A stretch of 45,055 nt of DNA from Halieaceae bacterium (GTDB lineage: Bacteria > Pseudomonadota > Gammaproteobacteria > Pseudomonadales > Halieaceae), in the NCBI GenBank assembly GCA_028280635.1, contig JANQLM010000117.1, positions 1-45,055 of the forward strand, read 5' to 3'. The translations under genes were made by a program, and so were the position numbers. The notes below the pieces were generated by a model that was not told the DNA's origin, did not search any database, and saw only the letters and a program-made list of their open reading frames with translations. This document shows positions 1 to 11,811 of this stretch, one piece after another; the first letter of the stretch is position 1; each line of letters opens with the position of its first letter.

Positions 1-2172
1 GGCAGCCAGGAGCTTCTCCTTGAGTCCACCAATTGGCAGCACTTCTCCACGCAGCGTGATCTCTCCCGTCATTGCCACCTCGGAGCGCACCGGGATATCC
101 GTCAACACTGATACCAGTGCCGTGCACATGGCAATACCCGCGCTCGGACCATCTTTGGGCGTGGCGCCTTCCGGAACGTGAATGTGCAGGTCGTGTTTGT
201 CGTGATAGCTGGCGGGGATGCCCAATAACTGCGAGCGCGAACGCACCACTGTGGTGGCCGCCTTGATAGACTCCTGCATCACGTCACCCAGTGAGCCAGT
301 GGTTACCTGGCGGCCCTTGCCGGCCACCGCCACCGCCTCAATGCTCAGCAGTTCTCCGCCGACATTGGTCCAGGCCAGTCCGGTCACCTGGCCCACCTTG
401 TTGTCGTCTTCGGCGCGGCCGAAATTGAACTTGCGGACACCGCACAGGTCGGTGAGCATTTCCGGCGAGATCGTCACCGGTGCATCGCTCTCTGCCAGGC
501 TGAAAGCCTTGACCATTTTCCGGCACACCTTGGCGATCTCGCGCTCGAGCGCCCGGACACCGGCTTCGCGGGTGTAATAGCGAATCATGTCCAGTAGCGC
601 CTCGGCAGAAAAATCGAGCTCATCGGCCTTCAGGCCATTCTGTTTAACCTGCTTGGGTATCAGGTAGCGCTGTGCGATGTTGAGCTTTTCATCCTCGGTG
701 TAGCCGGGGATCCGAATCACCTCCATGCGGTCCAGCAGGGGCGCCGGGATATTCATGGTGTTGGAGGTACAGACAAACATAACGTCAGAAAGATCGTAGT
801 CGACTTCCAGGTAGTGGTCGTTGAAAGCGTGATTCTGCTCTGGATCAAGCACTTCCAGCATGGCCGAGGCGGGGTCACCGCGATGGTCCATACCCATCTT
901 GTCAATCTCATCGAGCAGGAACAGCGGGTTGCGCACGCCAGCTTTCGACATCTTCTGCAGCAGCTTGCCTGGCATCGAGCCGATGTAGGTACGGCGATGC
1001 CCGCGTATTTCCGCCTCGTCGCGCACGCCGCCCAGGGCCATACGTACGAACTTGCGGTTGGTAGCGCGTGCCATGGACTCACCGAGTGAGGTTTTGCCGA
1101 CGCCGGGGGGGCCTACCAGGCACAGCACAGGGCCCTTGATCTTGCGCACCCGCTTCTGCACGGCGAGGTACTCGAGAATGCGTTCCTTCACTTCCTCCAG
1201 GCCATAGTGATCCTGCTCGAGGATGTCGCTGGCGCGCTTGAGGTCATGCTTCACCTTGCTGCGCTTGGACCAGGGCACACTGAGCATCCAGTCGATGTAG
1301 CTTCGAACCACGGAGGCTTCCGCTGACATCGGTGACATCATCTTGAGCTTGTTGAGCTCCGCGGTGGTCTTTTCCTTGGCCTCTTCGGGCATCTTGGCTT
1401 CTTCAATGCGCGCCTGCAGTTCCTCGATTTCATTGGGCTCTTCGTCGAGTTCCCCGAGCTCCTTCTGAATCGCCTTCATCTGCTCGTTGAGGTAGTACTC
1501 GCGCTGGCTCTTCTCCATCTGCTTCTTGACGCGGCCGCGGATGCGCTTCTCGACCTGGAACAGGTCGATCTCTGCCTCCATCAGACCCATCAGGTGCTCG
1601 AGCCGCTCACGGATGCCGGATATCTCCAGAATGGCCTGCTTCTGGTCCAGGTCGACACTCATATGCGCGGCGATAGTGTCGGCCAAACGTCCTGGCTCAT
1701 CGATGCCCGACAGGGAAGTGAGCACCTCGCTGGGCACTTTCTTGCTGAGATTGACGTACTTTTCGAACTGGGAGATGGTAGAGCGCACCAGGACTTCGGC
1801 TTCATCGCGGGGGATTTCTTCGCTCTCGATCTCGCGCACTTCCGCCACGGCAAAACGCTCACCGTCGTCGACGCTGCCGATCGAGGCGCGGTAACCACCT
1901 TCCACCAGCACCTTGATGGTGCCATCGGGCAGCTTCAGAAGCTGCAGGATGCTGGACACCGTGCCAACCTGGTAGACATCGTCTACACCGGGATTGTCTT
2001 CGGAGGCATTGCGCTGCGCGACAAGTAGCACCTGCTTGTCAGCCGCCATCGCATCCTCGAGCGCCTCGATAGATTTCTCGCGGCCCACAAACAGCGGCAG
2101 GACCATGTGGGGGTAAACCACAACGTCCCGCAGGGGCAGCAGAGGCAGGCTAACAACACTTTCAGATCCCAT
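1..2172 (-). CDS. lon: Lon ATP-dependent protease (3' end cut by window)
   Basis: Cytoplasmic AAA+ serine protease that degrades misfolded and regulatory proteins. Reading leftwards from the ATG at 2172-2170 gives 724 residues with no stop before base 1, so roughly the last 70-80 residues lie outside. Visible in order: the N-terminal substrate-binding domain (starts [20 protein letters not shown]), Walker A GPPGVGKT, Walker B FLLDEIDK, and the protease domain with catalytic Ser in [11 protein letters not shown] and catalytic Lys in GGLKEK near base 20. An AGGGAGAA ribosome-binding site precedes the ATG. It follows clpX on the same strand across a 182-nt gap holding its own heat-shock-type promoter. 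Identification is secure. Confidence 0.97.
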   Translation of the reverse strand, partial: MGSESVVSLPLLPLRDVVVYPHMVLPLFVGREKSIEALEDAMAADKQVLLVAQRNASEDNPGVDDVYQVGTVSSILQLLKLPDGTIKVLVEGGYRASIGSVDDGERFAVAEVREIESEEIPRDEAEVLVRSTISQFEKYVNLSKKVPSEVLTSLSGIDEPGRLADTIAAHMSVDLDQKQAILEISGIRERLEHLMGLMEAEIDLFQVEKRIRGRVKKQMEKSQREYYLNEQMKAIQKELGELDEEPNEIEELQARIEEAKMPEEAKEKTTAELNKLKMMSPMSAEASVVRSYIDWMLSVPWSKRSKVKHDLKRASDILEQDHYGLEEVKERILEYLAVQKRVRKIKGPVLCLVGPPGVGKTSLGESMARATNRKFVRMALGGVRDEAEIRGHRRTYIGSMPGKLLQKMSKAGVRNPLFLLDEIDKMGMDHRGDPASAMLEVLDPEQNHAFNDHYLEVDYDLSDVMFVCTSNTMNIPAPLLDRMEVIRIPGYTEDEKLNIAQRYLIPKQVKQNGLKADELDFSAEALLDMIRYYTREAGVRALEREIAKVCRKMVKAFSLAESDAPVTISPEMLTDLCGVRKFNFGRAEDDNKVGQVTGLAWTNVGGELLSIEAVAVAGKGRQVTTGSLGDVMQESIKAATTVVRSRSQLLGIPASYHDKHDLHIHVPEGATPKDGPSAGIAMCTALVSVLTDIPVRSEVAMTGEITLRGEVLPIGGLKEKLLAA

Positions 2173-2221
2173 TGGTTTCTCCCTGGCGCATCACGTTTAT
2201 GTAAAGAGTGTGATGTGTGTG

Positions 2222-2249
2222 ATATGGGGCTAACAGCTCGGTTTGCAAG
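2222..2249 (-). promoter_or_regulatory. Heat-shock (sigma-32 type) promoter of lon
   Basis: On the minus strand CTTGCA (2249-2244), a 14-nt spacer and CCCCATAT (2229-2222) match the sigma-32 pattern CTTGAA-N13/17-CCCCATNT with one mismatch in the -35. It lies 50 nt upstream of the lon ATG. Lon is a classical RpoH target, which supports the call; transcription itself is inferred. A small inverted repeat (2257-2272, AACCCG/CGGGTT) just upstream has no T-run and is not convincing as a clpX terminator. Confidence 0.75.
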
Positions 2250-2354
2250 GCCGACAAACCCGTAAACGGGTTGCCGGCTGGTACAGCGCGAAGGTGAATA
2301 AAGAGCGGAAGGGCGCGGAGCTCCGACCGGGTGACGGGGCTGGATCGCCCCCGC

Positions 2355-3644
2355 CTATTCCTCTGGAGCAGCGGCCTTGGGTGGCTCGCTGTTCTGGTAC
2401 ACCAACAGTGGCTCGGAATCGCCCTTGATGACTGATTCGTCGATAACAACCTTGCTCACATCATCCCGGGACGGGATGTTGTACATGCTGTCGAGCAATA
2501 CGGCCTCAAGAATTGAGCGCAGCCCGCGGGCACCAGTCTTGCGTTCCATGGCACGCTCGGCAATGGCGCGCAGGCCATCATCGCGGAAGTCGACCTCGAC
2601 ACCCTCCATCTCCAGCAATTTGCTGTACTGTTTGGTAAGAGAGTTCTTCGGTTCGGTAAGAATCTGCACCAGCGCGTCGATGTCCAGCTCTTCCAGGGTC
2701 GCGATCACCGGCAGGCGACCGACAAACTCCGGGATCAGCCCGTAGCGCACCAGGTCCTCGGGTTCGAGATCCCGCAGCACTTCGCCGACGTTCTTGGAAT
2801 CATCCTTGCTTTTAACCTCGGCCGCGAAACCGATGCCGCCCTTCTCCGAACGATCGCGGATCACCTTGTCGAGCCCCGCGAAGGCGCCGCCACAGATGAA
2901 CAGGATATTCGACGTGTCAACCTGGAGGAACTCCTGCTGCGGGTGCTTGCGGCCGCCCTGGGGGGGCACGGAAGCCACCGTGCCCTCGATCAGTTTGAGC
3001 AGCGCCTGCTGCACGCCCTCACCAGACACGTCGCGGGTAATCGAAGGGTTGTCCGACTTGCGGGAAATCTTGTCGATCTCATCGATGTAGACAATTCCCA
3101 CCTGGGCTTTCTCAACATCGTAGTCGCACTTCTGAAGCAACTTCTGGATGATGTTCTCTACGTCCTCACCGACATAGCCCGCCTCAGTGAGCGTGGTGGC
3201 ATCCGCGATGGTAAAGGGCACATCCAGCAGGCGCGCCAGGGTTTCCGCCAGCAGAGTTTTGCCGCTGCCTGTGGGGCCAACCAGCAGTATATTGCTCTTG
3301 CCGAGCTCCACGTCGTCAGAGCGGCCGTCATCGTGACGCAGACGCTTGTAATGGTTGTATACCGCTACGGACAGCACTTTCTTGGCGCGCTGCTGGCCGA
3401 TAACGTACTCGTCGAGGATCGCCTTGATTTCCTGCGGCACGGGCAGTCGATCCTGTGAGCTTTCGCCACCGGACTCCTGCACTTCCTCGCGGATAATATC
3501 GTTACAGAGGTCGACACATTCATCACAGATGAACACCGAAGGACCGGCAATCAGCTTGCGTACCTCGTGCTGGCTCTTGCCGCAGAACGAACAGTAGAGC
3601 AGCTTGCCGCCGTCGTCCCCGGAATTCGTTGTTTCGTCAGTCAT
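2355..3644 (-). CDS. clpX: ClpX, ATPase subunit of ClpXP protease
   Basis: AAA+ unfoldase that recognises substrates (including ssrA-tagged proteins) and feeds them to ClpP. At 429 residues it has the usual family length. It shows the N-terminal zinc-binding domain (CSFCGK and CDECVDLC), Walker A GPTGSGKT, Walker B VYIDEIDK, and the sensor-2 motif GARGLR. The ATG at 3644-3642 is preceded by an AGGTAG-type ribosome-binding site that belongs to a repeated array (3649-3750). clpP lies 365 nt upstream, an unusually long gap for this pair, so clpX probably has its own promoter or a processed leader. Confidence 0.97.
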   Translation of the reverse strand: MTDETTNSGDDGGKLLYCSFCGKSQHEVRKLIAGPSVFICDECVDLCNDIIREEVQESGGESSQDRLPVPQEIKAILDEYVIGQQRAKKVLSVAVYNHYKRLRHDDGRSDDVELGKSNILLVGPTGSGKTLLAETLARLLDVPFTIADATTLTEAGYVGEDVENIIQKLLQKCDYDVEKAQVGIVYIDEIDKISRKSDNPSITRDVSGEGVQQALLKLIEGTVASVPPQGGRKHPQQEFLQVDTSNILFICGGAFAGLDKVIRDRSEKGGIGFAAEVKSKDDSKNVGEVLRDLEPEDLVRYGLIPEFVGRLPVIATLEELDIDALVQILTEPKNSLTKQYSKLLEMEGVEVDFRDDGLRAIAERAMERKTGARGLRSILEAVLLDSMYNIPSRDDVSKVVIDESVIKGDSEPLLVYQNSEPPKAAAPEE

Positions 3645-3648
3645 CTAT

Positions 3649-3750
3649 CTACCTGGACTACCTAATACCTGGACTATCTACCTAGCTACCTGGACCATCT
3701 ACCTGGGCTGTCTACCTGGGCTGTCTACCTGGCCTATCTGCCCGGCCTAC
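3649..3750 (-). repeat. 13-nt tandem repeat in the clpX leader
   Basis: The plus strand carries successive copies of CTACCTGGRCTRT. Regular 13-nt steps start at 3686, 3699, 3712, 3725 and 3738, with degenerate copies at 3649, 3662 and 3678; the units at 3699 and 3712 are identical. Read in the clpX direction each unit contains CCAGGTAG, a Shine-Dalgarno-like core, and the copy nearest clpX sits where its ribosome-binding site should be. Thirteen is not a multiple of three and I see no supported reading frame. The rest of the 365-nt clpP-clpX gap (3764-4009) holds no gene or clear promoter that I can support. Confidence 0.85.
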
Positions 3751-4009
3751 CTGATTCTCGCTGAGCCTTGCCAAACCCTGGTTGCGGTTGCGCGCTCACT
3801 TGCTTCACCTGTTGATACGCACACAAGCGTCAGACCGCGCACCGAAGGCGTCGTTCAAACGCATCGCCTTTTGGGCGCTCTTACCTTAAAGATGCTGATT
3901 TTCACAGCACAATGCAAGTCCCTGTCCCGATTCTGCGGAACAAGGGCGCAAGCCCACGTGGCACGCGGGCTGCGGGCTTATCAAGTACTAGCGGAAATCC
4001 GCCGGTTTA

Positions 4010-4666
4010 TCAGTTAGAGGCGCTCTCTTCGGGCAGGGCAATGCGGCGGCCGACCACTTCATCTACCAGCCCGTACTCCTTGCTCTGTTCAGCACTCATG
4101 AAGCGGTCGCGCTCGGTATCGACCTGGATGGTTTCGATATCCTGGCCGGTGTGCTCTGCCATGAGCTGGTTGAGCCGCTCACGCAAAATCAGGATTTCGC
4201 GGGCCTGGATGTCAATATCCGTGGCCTGGCCCTGAGCGCCGCCACTGGGCTGGTGAATCATGGTGCGCGCATTGGGCAGGCAGAAACGCTTGCCCTTTGC
4301 CCCACCCGCCAGCAGGAAGGCCCCCATACTGGCTGCCTGGCCAATACAGGTGGTGCTGACATCGGGCTTGATGAATTGCATGGTGTCGTAGATGGCCATG
4401 CCCGCCGTTACCACACCACCCGGGCTGTTGATGTAGATGTTGATGTCTTTATCAGGGTTTTCGGCTTCCAGGAACAGCAGTTGGGCGACAATCAGGTTCG
4501 CCATGCCGTCCTCAATGGGCCCCACGCAGAAAATCAGTCGCTCCTTGAGCAGCCGCGAAAAGATATCGTAGGAGCGTTCGCCGCGGGCGGTCTGCTCGAC
4601 CACCATGGGTATCAGGCCCAGGTTCTGCACCTGCTGGCGGTTGTGTCCATCGAACTGTTGGCTCAT
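4010..4666 (-). CDS. clpP: ClpP protease proteolytic subunit
   Basis: Serine peptidase that forms the tetradecameric barrel of ClpXP/ClpAP. The catalytic triad is visible: Ser in GQAASMGAF, His in MIHQP, Asp in TERDRFM. I start it at the ATG 4666-4664 ([10 protein letters not shown]), giving 218 residues; an in-frame upstream ATG would add 16 residues overlapping tig and looks spurious. The start overlaps the tig stop as ATGA, so translation is probably coupled to tig. Confidence 0.97.
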   Translation of the reverse strand: MSQQFDGHNRQQVQNLGLIPMVVEQTARGERSYDIFSRLLKERLIFCVGPIEDGMANLIVAQLLFLEAENPDKDINIYINSPGGVVTAGMAIYDTMQFIKPDVSTTCIGQAASMGAFLLAGGAKGKRFCLPNARTMIHQPSGGAQGQATDIDIQAREILILRERLNQLMAEHTGQDIETIQVDTERDRFMSAEQSKEYGLVDEVVGRRIALPEESASN

Positions 4667-5991
4667 GCGCTCTGACTCTCCTGTGCCTGGGCGAGTGCTT
4701 CCTGGTAGCTGCACTCTTTCTCACTTACGTTGGCGGACTCGAGGATGGCCTCGATGACCGCATCTTCCAGTACCATGTTTTCTACGCCGGCGAGCTGCTC
4801 CTGGTTTGAGTAGTACCAGCTCACCACCTGCTCGGGCTCCTGATAGGTGCCGGCAATTTCTTCTACCGCCGCGCGCACCTTGTCGGCATCAGCCTTCAGC
4901 TCGCGACTGCTAACCATCTCGTTCAGCACCAGCCCCAGTTTGACGCGGCGCTCAGCCTGCTCAGTGAACATCTCAGCCGGCAGCAGGCTCTCAATATCCA
5001 TGTCCTCGCTACCCGCGCCACCAAACTGCTGGAACATCTGCTGGCGCATGGTGCTGATTTCATTGTCGATCAGGGCCTTGGGCACGTCCTGGTCCGCATG
5101 CTTTTCGACCACCGCGTCCAGCACCTGCTGCTTTACCTGGTTGCGAACCGCGGTCTTGAGCTCGCGTCTCATGTTGTCGGCAATCTCGCTGCGGAACTGT
5201 TCCTCACCGCCCTCTTCCACGCCATAGGTCTTGAACAGCTCCTCATCGAGGGCAGCGGGAACGCGTTCGCTCAGCAAGTGCAGGGTGATCTTGAACTGCA
5301 CGGCCGCGCCGCGCAGGTCCTCGTTGTGGTATTCCTCGGGGAAGCTCAGATCCAGGGTTTTTTCTTCACCCACAGACATGCCAACAATGCCGTCTTCAAA
5401 GCCGGGGATCATGCGGCCGGAACCGAGTTGCAGCTCCGTGCCCTCGGCGCTGCCGCCTTCGAAGGGCTCGCCGTCGCGGGTACCCACGAAGTCGATGGTC
5501 ACCTGGTCGCCTTCCTGGGCAGGGCGCTCCGCACTTTCCCACTTGCCCTGTTGGTTCCGAAACACCTCGATCATATGGTCGATATCCGCGTCGGTGACAT
5601 CCGCTGCGGGCCGCTCTATGTCGATGCCGGCCATGTCGGCGAGTTCGATGTCGGGGAACACTTCAAAGGTGGCAACAAACTCGATATCGTCACCTTCGTC
5701 CATCCGCTTGGGTTCGATATTTGGCTGGCCCGCGGGACGCAGGTTTTCCTGATTGACCGCCTCGTAGAAGGACTGGCTCATTACCTCACCGAGTACTTCC
5801 TGGCGAACGCCCGCGCCGAAACGCTGGCGAATCACTTTCAGCGGCACCTTGCCGGGGCGGAATCCATCCAGGCGAATGTTCTTGGCGGCTTTCTTGAGCC
5901 GGTTGTTGACCTCGTTCTCGACGCGCTCCGCCGGTACGCCCACGGTCAGACGACGCTCAAGACCTGACGTCGTTTCGATTGAAACCTGCAT
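4663..5991 (-). CDS. tig: Trigger factor, ribosome-associated chaperone
   Basis: Peptidyl-prolyl isomerase and chaperone that docks at the ribosomal exit tunnel. The 442 residues fit the family. The N-terminal ribosome-binding loop GFRPGKVP is intact, followed by the FKBP-like domain ([20 protein letters not shown], residues about 160-180) and the helical C-terminal arms. A GAGGA site precedes the ATG. The ATG is only 22 nt from the 3' end of tRNA-Leu(UAG), leaving no room for a separate promoter, so tig is probably transcribed with the tRNA and released by tRNA 3' processing. Confidence 0.97.
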   Translation of the reverse strand: MQVSIETTSGLERRLTVGVPAERVENEVNNRLKKAAKNIRLDGFRPGKVPLKVIRQRFGAGVRQEVLGEVMSQSFYEAVNQENLRPAGQPNIEPKRMDEGDDIEFVATFEVFPDIELADMAGIDIERPAADVTDADIDHMIEVFRNQQGKWESAERPAQEGDQVTIDFVGTRDGEPFEGGSAEGTELQLGSGRMIPGFEDGIVGMSVGEEKTLDLSFPEEYHNEDLRGAAVQFKITLHLLSERVPAALDEELFKTYGVEEGGEEQFRSEIADNMRRELKTAVRNQVKQQVLDAVVEKHADQDVPKALIDNEISTMRQQMFQQFGGAGSEDMDIESLLPAEMFTEQAERRVKLGLVLNEMVSSRELKADADKVRAAVEEIAGTYQEPEQVVSWYYSNQEQLAGVENMVLEDAVIEAILESANVSEKECSYQEALAQAQESQSA

Positions 5992-6013
5992 GTATATTCC
6001 TCAGACAAAAAAC

Positions 6014-6099
<86 letters not shown>

Positions 6100-6333
6100 A
6101 AAATGCTTCGCCGCGCCTGCACTCCATCGTCACCGTTTCCACGCGCTAGAAAAGCGCCGAAATGCGCTTGAAGTAGCACCGCTAAGTGGCTGATATGCTT
6201 GGCTTTTAAAGCGCGCTGTGCAAGACAGACCGCGGGTTGATTCAAGGGCGGGGATTCTGCCACAACTGCAGGGGGCCTTCAAGGCGCTTCCGGCGGGTTC
6301 AAAAGGACGCAAAACCGCGCCGAACGCTACCTG

Positions 6334-7383
6334 CTAGCCGGTCAGGCAGGCCGGGTCGAATCGGTACTCGTCCCGCAACCAGCCGGCAACTTCCAGGGCG
6401 GCCTCCTCCCCCAGGGCCGTGTATTCTTCGGCGAGGCGACGCCTGACATCGGGTGACATGGCATCCAGCCCCTGGTGCTGAAAACAGTGCTGATCACGGG
6501 CCAGGCAGGCAGCCAGTCCGGGTGAGAACAGCTCTCCCGGGGACGGACAGTGGCCGCCGTACAGTGCCGCCAGGCCACCCAGCGGATAGCGAGACAAGCG
6601 AGCCTGGTTCATGGGGTTGCAAAAGTGCCCGCGCAACGCGGCCGGGAGGTCCGGGGACCGACCAGGGAGTGGGTCCAGGTGCAGGAATCTCGAAGCCTTT
6701 TCGCCGTCATTTACCGGATAGTTATCCCACAACACCGGCGCACGCCTCAGCATCTGCGCAATGGCCTTGAGGTCTTGCGCATCGATCGCCGCCGAGCATA
6801 CTGCCGGGCCGGTCCAGAACACGTCGACGGAAGCGTCCAGTGATATGCCCAGGTCGTCCCAGTAGCGGGCTGGCATGGCGCCGAAGAAGCGCTCCAGTAC
6901 CGGGTCGGTGGAGTAGTAAGTGGGGCAAACAATCAGCCACTCAGCGCCGCTCCAGGCCCGAACGTCAGCGACGATCTCGGCCTGCCGTGCAGCGAGATCT
7001 TCGGTGTTCCCCGGCATGTCGTCAAACAGCAGGGCCAGTATGTTGCCGCCGAGAGCATCGATCGCCGCCACCCTCTTCCGCAGGGCCTGTTTGGCCGACC
7101 TGTCGTACTGCTGGTACAGCGCAAACGGAGACAGCCCGACGCCCCAGTTCAAACCCATAAAACGGTAGTGATGGGCGAGCTCCGACAGCGCCGTTGACTG
7201 TTCCTCCGGCCACGGCAGGTGCCACTGCTTGCGCAGGTGTGCATCAGACTTCGGCGCGTAGATGTAGGCGTTGAGTCCCAGGCCCTGCAGATAGTCGGCA
7301 TAATCGTGCCTGACGCCCCAATCCCACTCCCGTCCGTAGAAGCCCTCGATGACTCCCCGGGGGCAAATTTCAACCCGGGACAT
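6334..7383 (-). CDS. GH84-like beta-N-acetylglucosaminidase (cytosolic)
   Basis: The 349-residue protein opens with the signature of the NAGidase/O-GlcNAcase catalytic domain: GVIEGFYGREW (residues 10-20), then NAYIYAPKSD and the adjacent aspartates FDDMPGN (D121-D122) that match the catalytic Asp pair of GH84 enzymes, and DVFWTGPAV near residue 190. Known members hydrolyse beta-N-acetylglucosamine from glycans or proteins. No signal peptide or accessory domain is visible, so it is a bare, probably cytoplasmic catalytic domain. It stands alone between tRNA-Leu/tig and pilZ with no sugar-uptake genes nearby. The substrate is unknown. Confidence 0.82.
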   Translation of the reverse strand: MSRVEICPRGVIEGFYGREWDWGVRHDYADYLQGLGLNAYIYAPKSDAHLRKQWHLPWPEEQSTALSELAHHYRFMGLNWGVGLSPFALYQQYDRSAKQALRKRVAAIDALGGNILALLFDDMPGNTEDLAARQAEIVADVRAWSGAEWLIVCPTYYSTDPVLERFFGAMPARYWDDLGISLDASVDVFWTGPAVCSAAIDAQDLKAIAQMLRRAPVLWDNYPVNDGEKASRFLHLDPLPGRSPDLPAALRGHFCNPMNQARLSRYPLGGLAALYGGHCPSPGELFSPGLAACLARDQHCFQHQGLDAMSPDVRRRLAEEYTALGEEAALEVAGWLRDEYRFDPACLTG

Positions 7384-7479
7384 ACCAGCTCTTGGAATTA
7401 GACGTCATTTCGTTATCGCGATTTATTTTAAAAAACCCAAGAAATCGTTATGGAAAATTACCATTTTTGCGCAATACTA

Positions 7480-7613
7480 AGAACGTGGGCACCTATCCCC
7501 TAGTTCAAACGGGTGCTCGCTGGGGCACATCTTGTGTTCCAATCAGGGAAGCAATTCCTTTATGTTTCACTCCTAATGGTCTTATTGGGCTCCTTTTGGA
7601 GCCCATTTTTTTG
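7480..7613 (+). ncRNA. Candidate small RNA ending in a strong terminator
   Basis: A rho-independent terminator on the plus strand (7587-7613) has no protein gene upstream of it on that strand: the next gene to the left is on the minus strand. The 100 or so bases before it can fold (GGGCACC near 7497 with GGTGCTC near 7511; GGCACA/TGTGTTCC around 7524-7540). I cannot identify a family, and the 5' end given here is a guess because no convincing promoter is seen. The remaining sequence from 7384 to 7480 is AT-rich with nothing else to report. Confidence 0.35.
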
Positions 7614-7896
7614 CCATAAGCTCATAAGAAACAAGAGCTTGCACGGCATTTCTCTCTGCCAGCCGAGCATTTGGGCGGGAAGTCCACCGAGACCGCCCCG
7701 GGCAGTTGTTGGCGCAACAAATTCCGGCCGCGTCATACGTGATAGCAATACCCTGCGCGTTAACGCCCGAATGATAGGAGAGCCTGATACCGGCGACAGG
7801 CTGATGGCGGGATGATGCGGTCATAACGACAGTAACAATGACAGCAACTGCAATTCCGGCGATCACGGCGGGGAACCGGATTCCGGCCCGGTTCAC
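7582..7896 (-). CDS. Possible small membrane-anchored protein after pilZ
   Basis: A 104-residue frame starts at GTG 7896-7894, which overlaps the pilZ stop as GTGA, the kind of junction used throughout this operon. The N-terminus (residues 7-27) is a good signal anchor rich in Ala, Ile and Val. The rest matches nothing I know, contains a CCANNC cysteine cluster, and its last codons run through a plus-strand terminator hairpin, which argues against it. tatD often follows pilZ in relatives and is absent here. It may be a real short gene or a chance frame. Confidence 0.35.
   Translation of the reverse strand: MNRAGIRFPAVIAGIAVAVIVTVVMTASSRHQPVAGIRLSYHSGVNAQGIAITYDAAGICCANNCPGRSRWTSRPNARLAERNAVQALVSYELMAKKWAPKGAQ
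7587..7613 (+). terminator. Rho-independent terminator
   Basis: GGGCTCC-TTTT-GGAGCCC forms a perfect 7-bp hairpin followed by ATTTTTTT on the plus strand. It is one of the clearest terminators in the window. It overlaps the 3' end of a doubtful minus-strand reading frame (7582-7896). Confidence 0.85.
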
Positions 7897-8243
7897 ATGG
7901 TATGGGTAGGACGATCGGATTCCAGGGAACCGGCCAGGTGGTTTTCAATCTTGGCGTTGGCCTGGGCATCTTCTTCACTGAACTGGACGCCAATGCCCGC
8001 CGTGCGGTTACCCTGGGCGCCTTTGGGAGTAATCCACACCACCTTGCCGGCGATGGGAATCTTGTCGGGCTCGTCCATCAGATTGAGCAGCATGAAGACT
8101 TCGTCACCAATCTTGTATTCCTTGTTGGTGGGGACGAAGAGGCCGCCGTGCTGGAGGAATGGCATGTAGGCGGAGTAGAGGACAGCCTTGTCCTTGATGG
8201 TAAGAGACAGGATGCCGTTCCTGCCCCCCTGTTGGTTACTCAT
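7893..8243 (-). CDS. pilZ: PilZ-family type IV pilus assembly protein
   Basis: Begun at the ATG 8243-8241 (MSNQQGGRNGILSLTIKDKA) it has 116 residues, close to the 118 of Pseudomonas PilZ; an upstream ATG would add 39 unconserved residues. Conserved features include the NG-LSL-I opening, YMPFLQHGGLFVPT, and KVVWITPKGAQGNRTAGIGV. PilZ proteins of this short class are needed for type IV pilus biogenesis and typically lack the RxxxR c-di-GMP-binding arm, as seems true here. It closes the lipid/cell-division operon, 116 nt after holB. Confidence 0.93.
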   Translation of the reverse strand: MSNQQGGRNGILSLTIKDKAVLYSAYMPFLQHGGLFVPTNKEYKIGDEVFMLLNLMDEPDKIPIAGKVVWITPKGAQGNRTAGIGVQFSEEDAQANAKIENHLAGSLESDRPTHTM

Positions 8244-8359
8244 AGCTGGGTGCTCATAGCCGTGTACTCGCGCCCGTGTGCGCTCGCCTGAGCATGGCTG
8301 TGTGTTTGCTGTCGCCCACTGTTGGTGAACTCCCTGTTCGACTCCTCCAGATACTAGCA

Positions 8360-10974
<2,615 letters not shown>

Positions 10975-10978
<4 letters not shown>

Positions 10979-11808
10979 TCAGAGGATTCGGAGAAATGGA
11001 AAAAGTGTTCGCGCAGGGTATCGCCACACTGTGAGGAGGTAAAGACGTGCTCCCCGCAGCGCGCCACCTGGCGAATCCCCTGGAGGGAGCTGGTCAGCAA
11101 CATCTCTTCGGCGGTGACAAGATCGTCGGGGTGCAGCCGCGTTTCCACGACTTCCAGGCCGGCGCTCGGCGCCAGTGCTTCCATGATGGCGCGCCGCACT
11201 GTGCCGGCAATACCGCAATCGACTACGGGAGGCGTGAGCAGCTTTCCGTCGCGCGCTATAAACACATTGGACGACACACCACAAACGACTTCCCCGCGGC
11301 TATTGCACTGCAGGCCCTCATCCTCGTCTTGCAGCTCCCGCGCGGCCAGCACCTGTTCCAGACGGTTCCCATGTTTGATGCCGGCCAGCAGCGGCTGGAT
11401 GGCCAGCGGCGTCTCACACAGTATTACCCGGGCTGCCGACGGAACGGAGCGCCAGGGGCTAACGGTATCCAGGCTCAGGGTCAGCGTCGACATGTCGGCG
11501 GCGCTGCGGTAGCCCCGACCCGCGGCGCCGCGGCTAAGGGTGAGGCGCGCCGCGGCGTCATCGAGCGCCTGCGTCCCAAGCCAGTCCAGCGCCAGCTCCA
11601 GTTGCGATTCGACGCGACGGGTTTCACATTCGATGCCGAGCACTCGCTGGCCCGCCTGCAAACGCTGCAGATGGTAGCGCCAGAGGTGTGGACGACCCCG
11701 GTGCACACGAAAGGTTTCGAACAGGCTGTCGCCGTAGCTGAAGCCGCGGTCGCTGAGTGAAATGCTTGCGCCCGGCGTGCCGTTTACCCAGTGAAACGGG
11801 AGTGTCAC
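10975..11808 (-). CDS. pabC: Aminodeoxychorismate lyase
   Basis: PLP enzyme that releases 4-aminobenzoate from aminodeoxychorismate in folate synthesis. The 277-residue fold-type IV protein opens with DRGFSYGDSLFETFR, carries the PLP lysine K145 in IKHGNRLEQVL and the phosphate-binding GVSSNVF. It starts 3 nt after the fabF stop and overlaps mltG. Confidence 0.93.
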
Positions 11809-11811
11809 GCC

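Noticed and set aside
3649-3750. CRISPR array
   Set aside because: Units are 13 nt and contiguous, with no unique spacers and no cas genes.
5098-5967. 289-residue plus-strand open frame opposite tig
   Set aside because: Shadow frame; tig is fully conserved on the other strand.
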